From: Chitinophaga sp. H8
GTDB taxonomy: Bacteria > Bacteroidota > Bacteroidia > Chitinophagales > Chitinophagaceae
Length of the DNA stretch: 64,000 bases
Direction of reading: 5' to 3'
NCBI RefSeq assembly: GCF_040567655.1
Contig: NZ_JBEXAC010000001.1
Span: forward strand, 2,666,001-2,730,000
Below are positions 63,003 through 64,000 of this stretch, piece by piece. A program made the translations under genes and the position numbers. Within the stretch, counting starts at the first letter, position 1, and each line of letters begins with the position of its first letter. The notes beneath the pieces were generated by a model that made no database searches, was not told the origin of the DNA, and saw only the letters and a list, made by a program, of their open reading frames with translations.

Positions 63003-63065
63003 CGTTGATACAAAGGAAGACAGGGGTTTGTGCAGTTACCCCTTAAAAGAAATGGAACTTTTTTT

Positions 63066-63094
63066 TAAAAAAATAAAGCCCCTGAAATGGGGCT
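63066..63094 (-). terminator. Terminator-like hairpin between the sigma factor and fecR
   Basis: AGCCCC (63077-63082) and GGGGCT (63089-63094) form a 6-bp GC-rich stem with loop TGAAAT. On the minus strand it is followed by TTTATTTTTTT. It lies 48 bp after the sigma stop and would let most transcripts stop before fecR. Confidence 0.65.
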
Positions 63095-63142
63095 GATATT
63101 AATTTACCGGAACCAGATAGCATCTTATCTGACATCTTCTAA

Positions 63143-63727
63143 TTAATGTTTGGGCCGGGTGGTAAGCCTGAACAAGCTCCCTATTCTTTTTGTAGCGATC
63201 AGCATTTGTGCCTCTACTGTTTTTACGGAAATATCGAGGATAGTGGCTACCTCCTGATACTTCATACCTTCTTCGCGGATGAGCTTAAAGATGATCTTGC
63301 ATCTGTTTGGCAAAGCATTCACTTCTTTTTCTACCATGCGCCGCATTTCAGCTGTGATCAGCAGCAGTTCAGGATCGGGCGAAAATTCCAGCTGGCTGGT
63401 ATCTGCCTGTTCCAGGAATTCCCAGTGCTGATGATCTTTTACTTCCAACCGGTTGAGCGAAGCATTTTTAACTGCTCTGAACAGGTATGATTTGACATTT
63501 TTTATTTCATGCAGCTGGTGCCGTTTATACCATAATTTGAGAAATACGTCGTTCACCATCTCTGCGGCTACCGCCTCGTCTTTCAGGTACATAAATGCAA
63601 AACTCCCCAGTTCCCCGGCAAGCGCGGTATAAAGCCTGCGTAAAGCATCTTCATCCGCTACATGCTGCTGGATCCGCTGCATGATCTCATACAGGTATAC
63701 ACTATTAGTGTCTGGTGGTTTTTGCAT
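63143..63727 (-). CDS. ECF RNA polymerase sigma-70 factor (FecI-like)
   Basis: The protein has 194 residues. Region 2 is visible as DEALRRLYTALAGELGSFAFMYLKDEAVAAEMVNDVFLKLW (about 22-62), and region 4 as EGMKYQEVATILDISVKTVEAQMLIATKRIG (about 150-182), a helix-turn-helix. It partners the FecR gene downstream and should activate the SusC/SusD/beta-helix genes. It starts 17 bp after the stop of the GH95-like gene, so it may also be read from that gene's message. A terminator-like hairpin separates it from fecR. Confidence 0.95.
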   Translation of the reverse strand: MQKPPDTNSVYLYEIMQRIQQHVADEDALRRLYTALAGELGSFAFMYLKDEAVAAEMVNDVFLKLWYKRHQLHEIKNVKSYLFRAVKNASLNRLEVKDHQHWEFLEQADTSQLEFSPDPELLLITAEMRRMVEKEVNALPNRCKIIFKLIREEGMKYQEVATILDISVKTVEAQMLIATKRIGSLFRLTTRPKH

Positions 63728-63744
63728 TCACGAAATTTATCTGT

Positions 63745-64000
63745 TTATTTCACCATGATCTGATACGCTTGTCCGGCAATAGTATTAAATTTCATTACTC
63801 CGGCTGTATTACCTGTACTGGCCAGTACCCTCCCGGCGCTATCTTTCACCTCGGCATTGGCAGGCAATAACATACTGCAAGGGCTGCCTTTCCCGGAATA
63901 GATCCTGGCCTGTTTCAGCTGCGCATTATTCCAGGCAAAGTCTACCACAAAAGCATTCCTTGCATGCATCCCTTTTACCTGTCCTTTCTGCCAGTCTTTA
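63745..64000 (-). CDS. C-terminal end of a probable GH95-type alpha-L-fucosidase (cut by window edge)
   Basis: About 84 residues are visible: the frame is open to the window end (KDWQKGQVKG, then MHARNAFVVDFAWNNAQLKQA and a stop at 63745). The pattern G-x-R/H-A-R-x-x-F-x-V-D-x-x-W-x-x-x-x-L in a small C-terminal beta domain is typical of GH95 fucosidases and relatives. The catalytic part lies outside the window. It precedes the sigma/FecR/SusCD genes by 17 bp, so it is likely part of the same fucosylated-glycan locus. Confidence 0.6.
   Translation of the reverse strand, partial: KDWQKGQVKGMHARNAFVVDFAWNNAQLKQARIYSGKGSPCSMLLPANAEVKDSAGRVLASTGNTAGVMKFNTIAGQAYQIMVK

Noticed and set aside
1..64000. 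tRNA, rRNA, integrase or insertion sequence
   Set aside because: No cloverleaf-like, rRNA-like, transposase or integrase sequence was recognised by eye; accessory character is suggested only by AT-rich patches at about 36.1-37.9 kb.

Overview
The window looks like Bacteroidota, most likely Chitinophagaceae (Chitinophaga-like). It has four SusC/SusD systems, ECF sigma/FecR pairs feeding STN-type SusC receptors, paired RHS proteins of the Bacteroidota type, several promoters of the TTTG-N19/21-TAnnTTTG class, and no tRNA or rRNA genes. Assignments rest on reading motifs by eye; no database search was run.

Layout. 1-12053, all minus strand: a LacI-linked SusC/SusD pair (SusD cut by the window edge), then a second pair headed by its own ECF sigma factor and FecR. 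12258-14243: QueD, a YhbP-like flavin/PNPOx-fold protein and AsnA. 14380-21212: a GH20 hexosaminidase beside a third SusC/SusD pair. 22006-28328: housekeeping and accessory genes (ComA-like phosphosulfolactate synthase, lipoprotein sulfatase, short-chain dehydrogenase, phytanoyl-CoA-dioxygenase-like protein with a possible leader peptide, SMS-like PAP2 membrane protein, SRPBCC protein). 28343-36099: an ECF sigma factor and TPR anti-sigma divergent from a 48-residue membrane peptide, a lipoprotein, a PKD outer-membrane protein and a large secreted TPR-CHAT protease-like protein. 36301-45501: an AT-rich RDD protein, a small four-helix membrane protein and two giant RHS-type proteins. 45620-54448: class C serine hydrolase, a hypothetical preceded by 11-bp tandem repeats, a TonB-type receptor with its two-component system, PepE and an acyltransferase. 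54483-64000, all minus: a fourth SusC/SusD system with sigma/FecR, flanked by a beta-helix-PDZ protein and the C-terminus of a probable GH95 alpha-fucosidase.

How the genes work together. The SusC/SusD loci import glycans across the outer membrane. Two are wired for trans-envelope signalling (STN domain of SusC to FecR to sigma), one to a cytoplasmic LacI sensor, and one has no visible regulator. GH20 points to N-acetylhexosamine-containing glycans, and GH95 plus the beta-helix protein to fucosylated (pectin-like) glycans.

The most interesting signals are: (i) the sigma/anti-sigma/TPR-CHAT envelope cluster at 28-36 kb; (ii) the RHS pair with a candidate immunity protein; (iii) a hairpin conserved in sequence, loop and distance (76-77 nt) before both STN-type susC genes; (iv) two overlapping palindromic operators in front of the LacI-linked susC; (v) a Cys-rich 27-codon ORF between a promoter and a hairpin ahead of the PhyH-like gene; and (vi) 11-bp direct-repeat boxes before the receptor/two-component operon.
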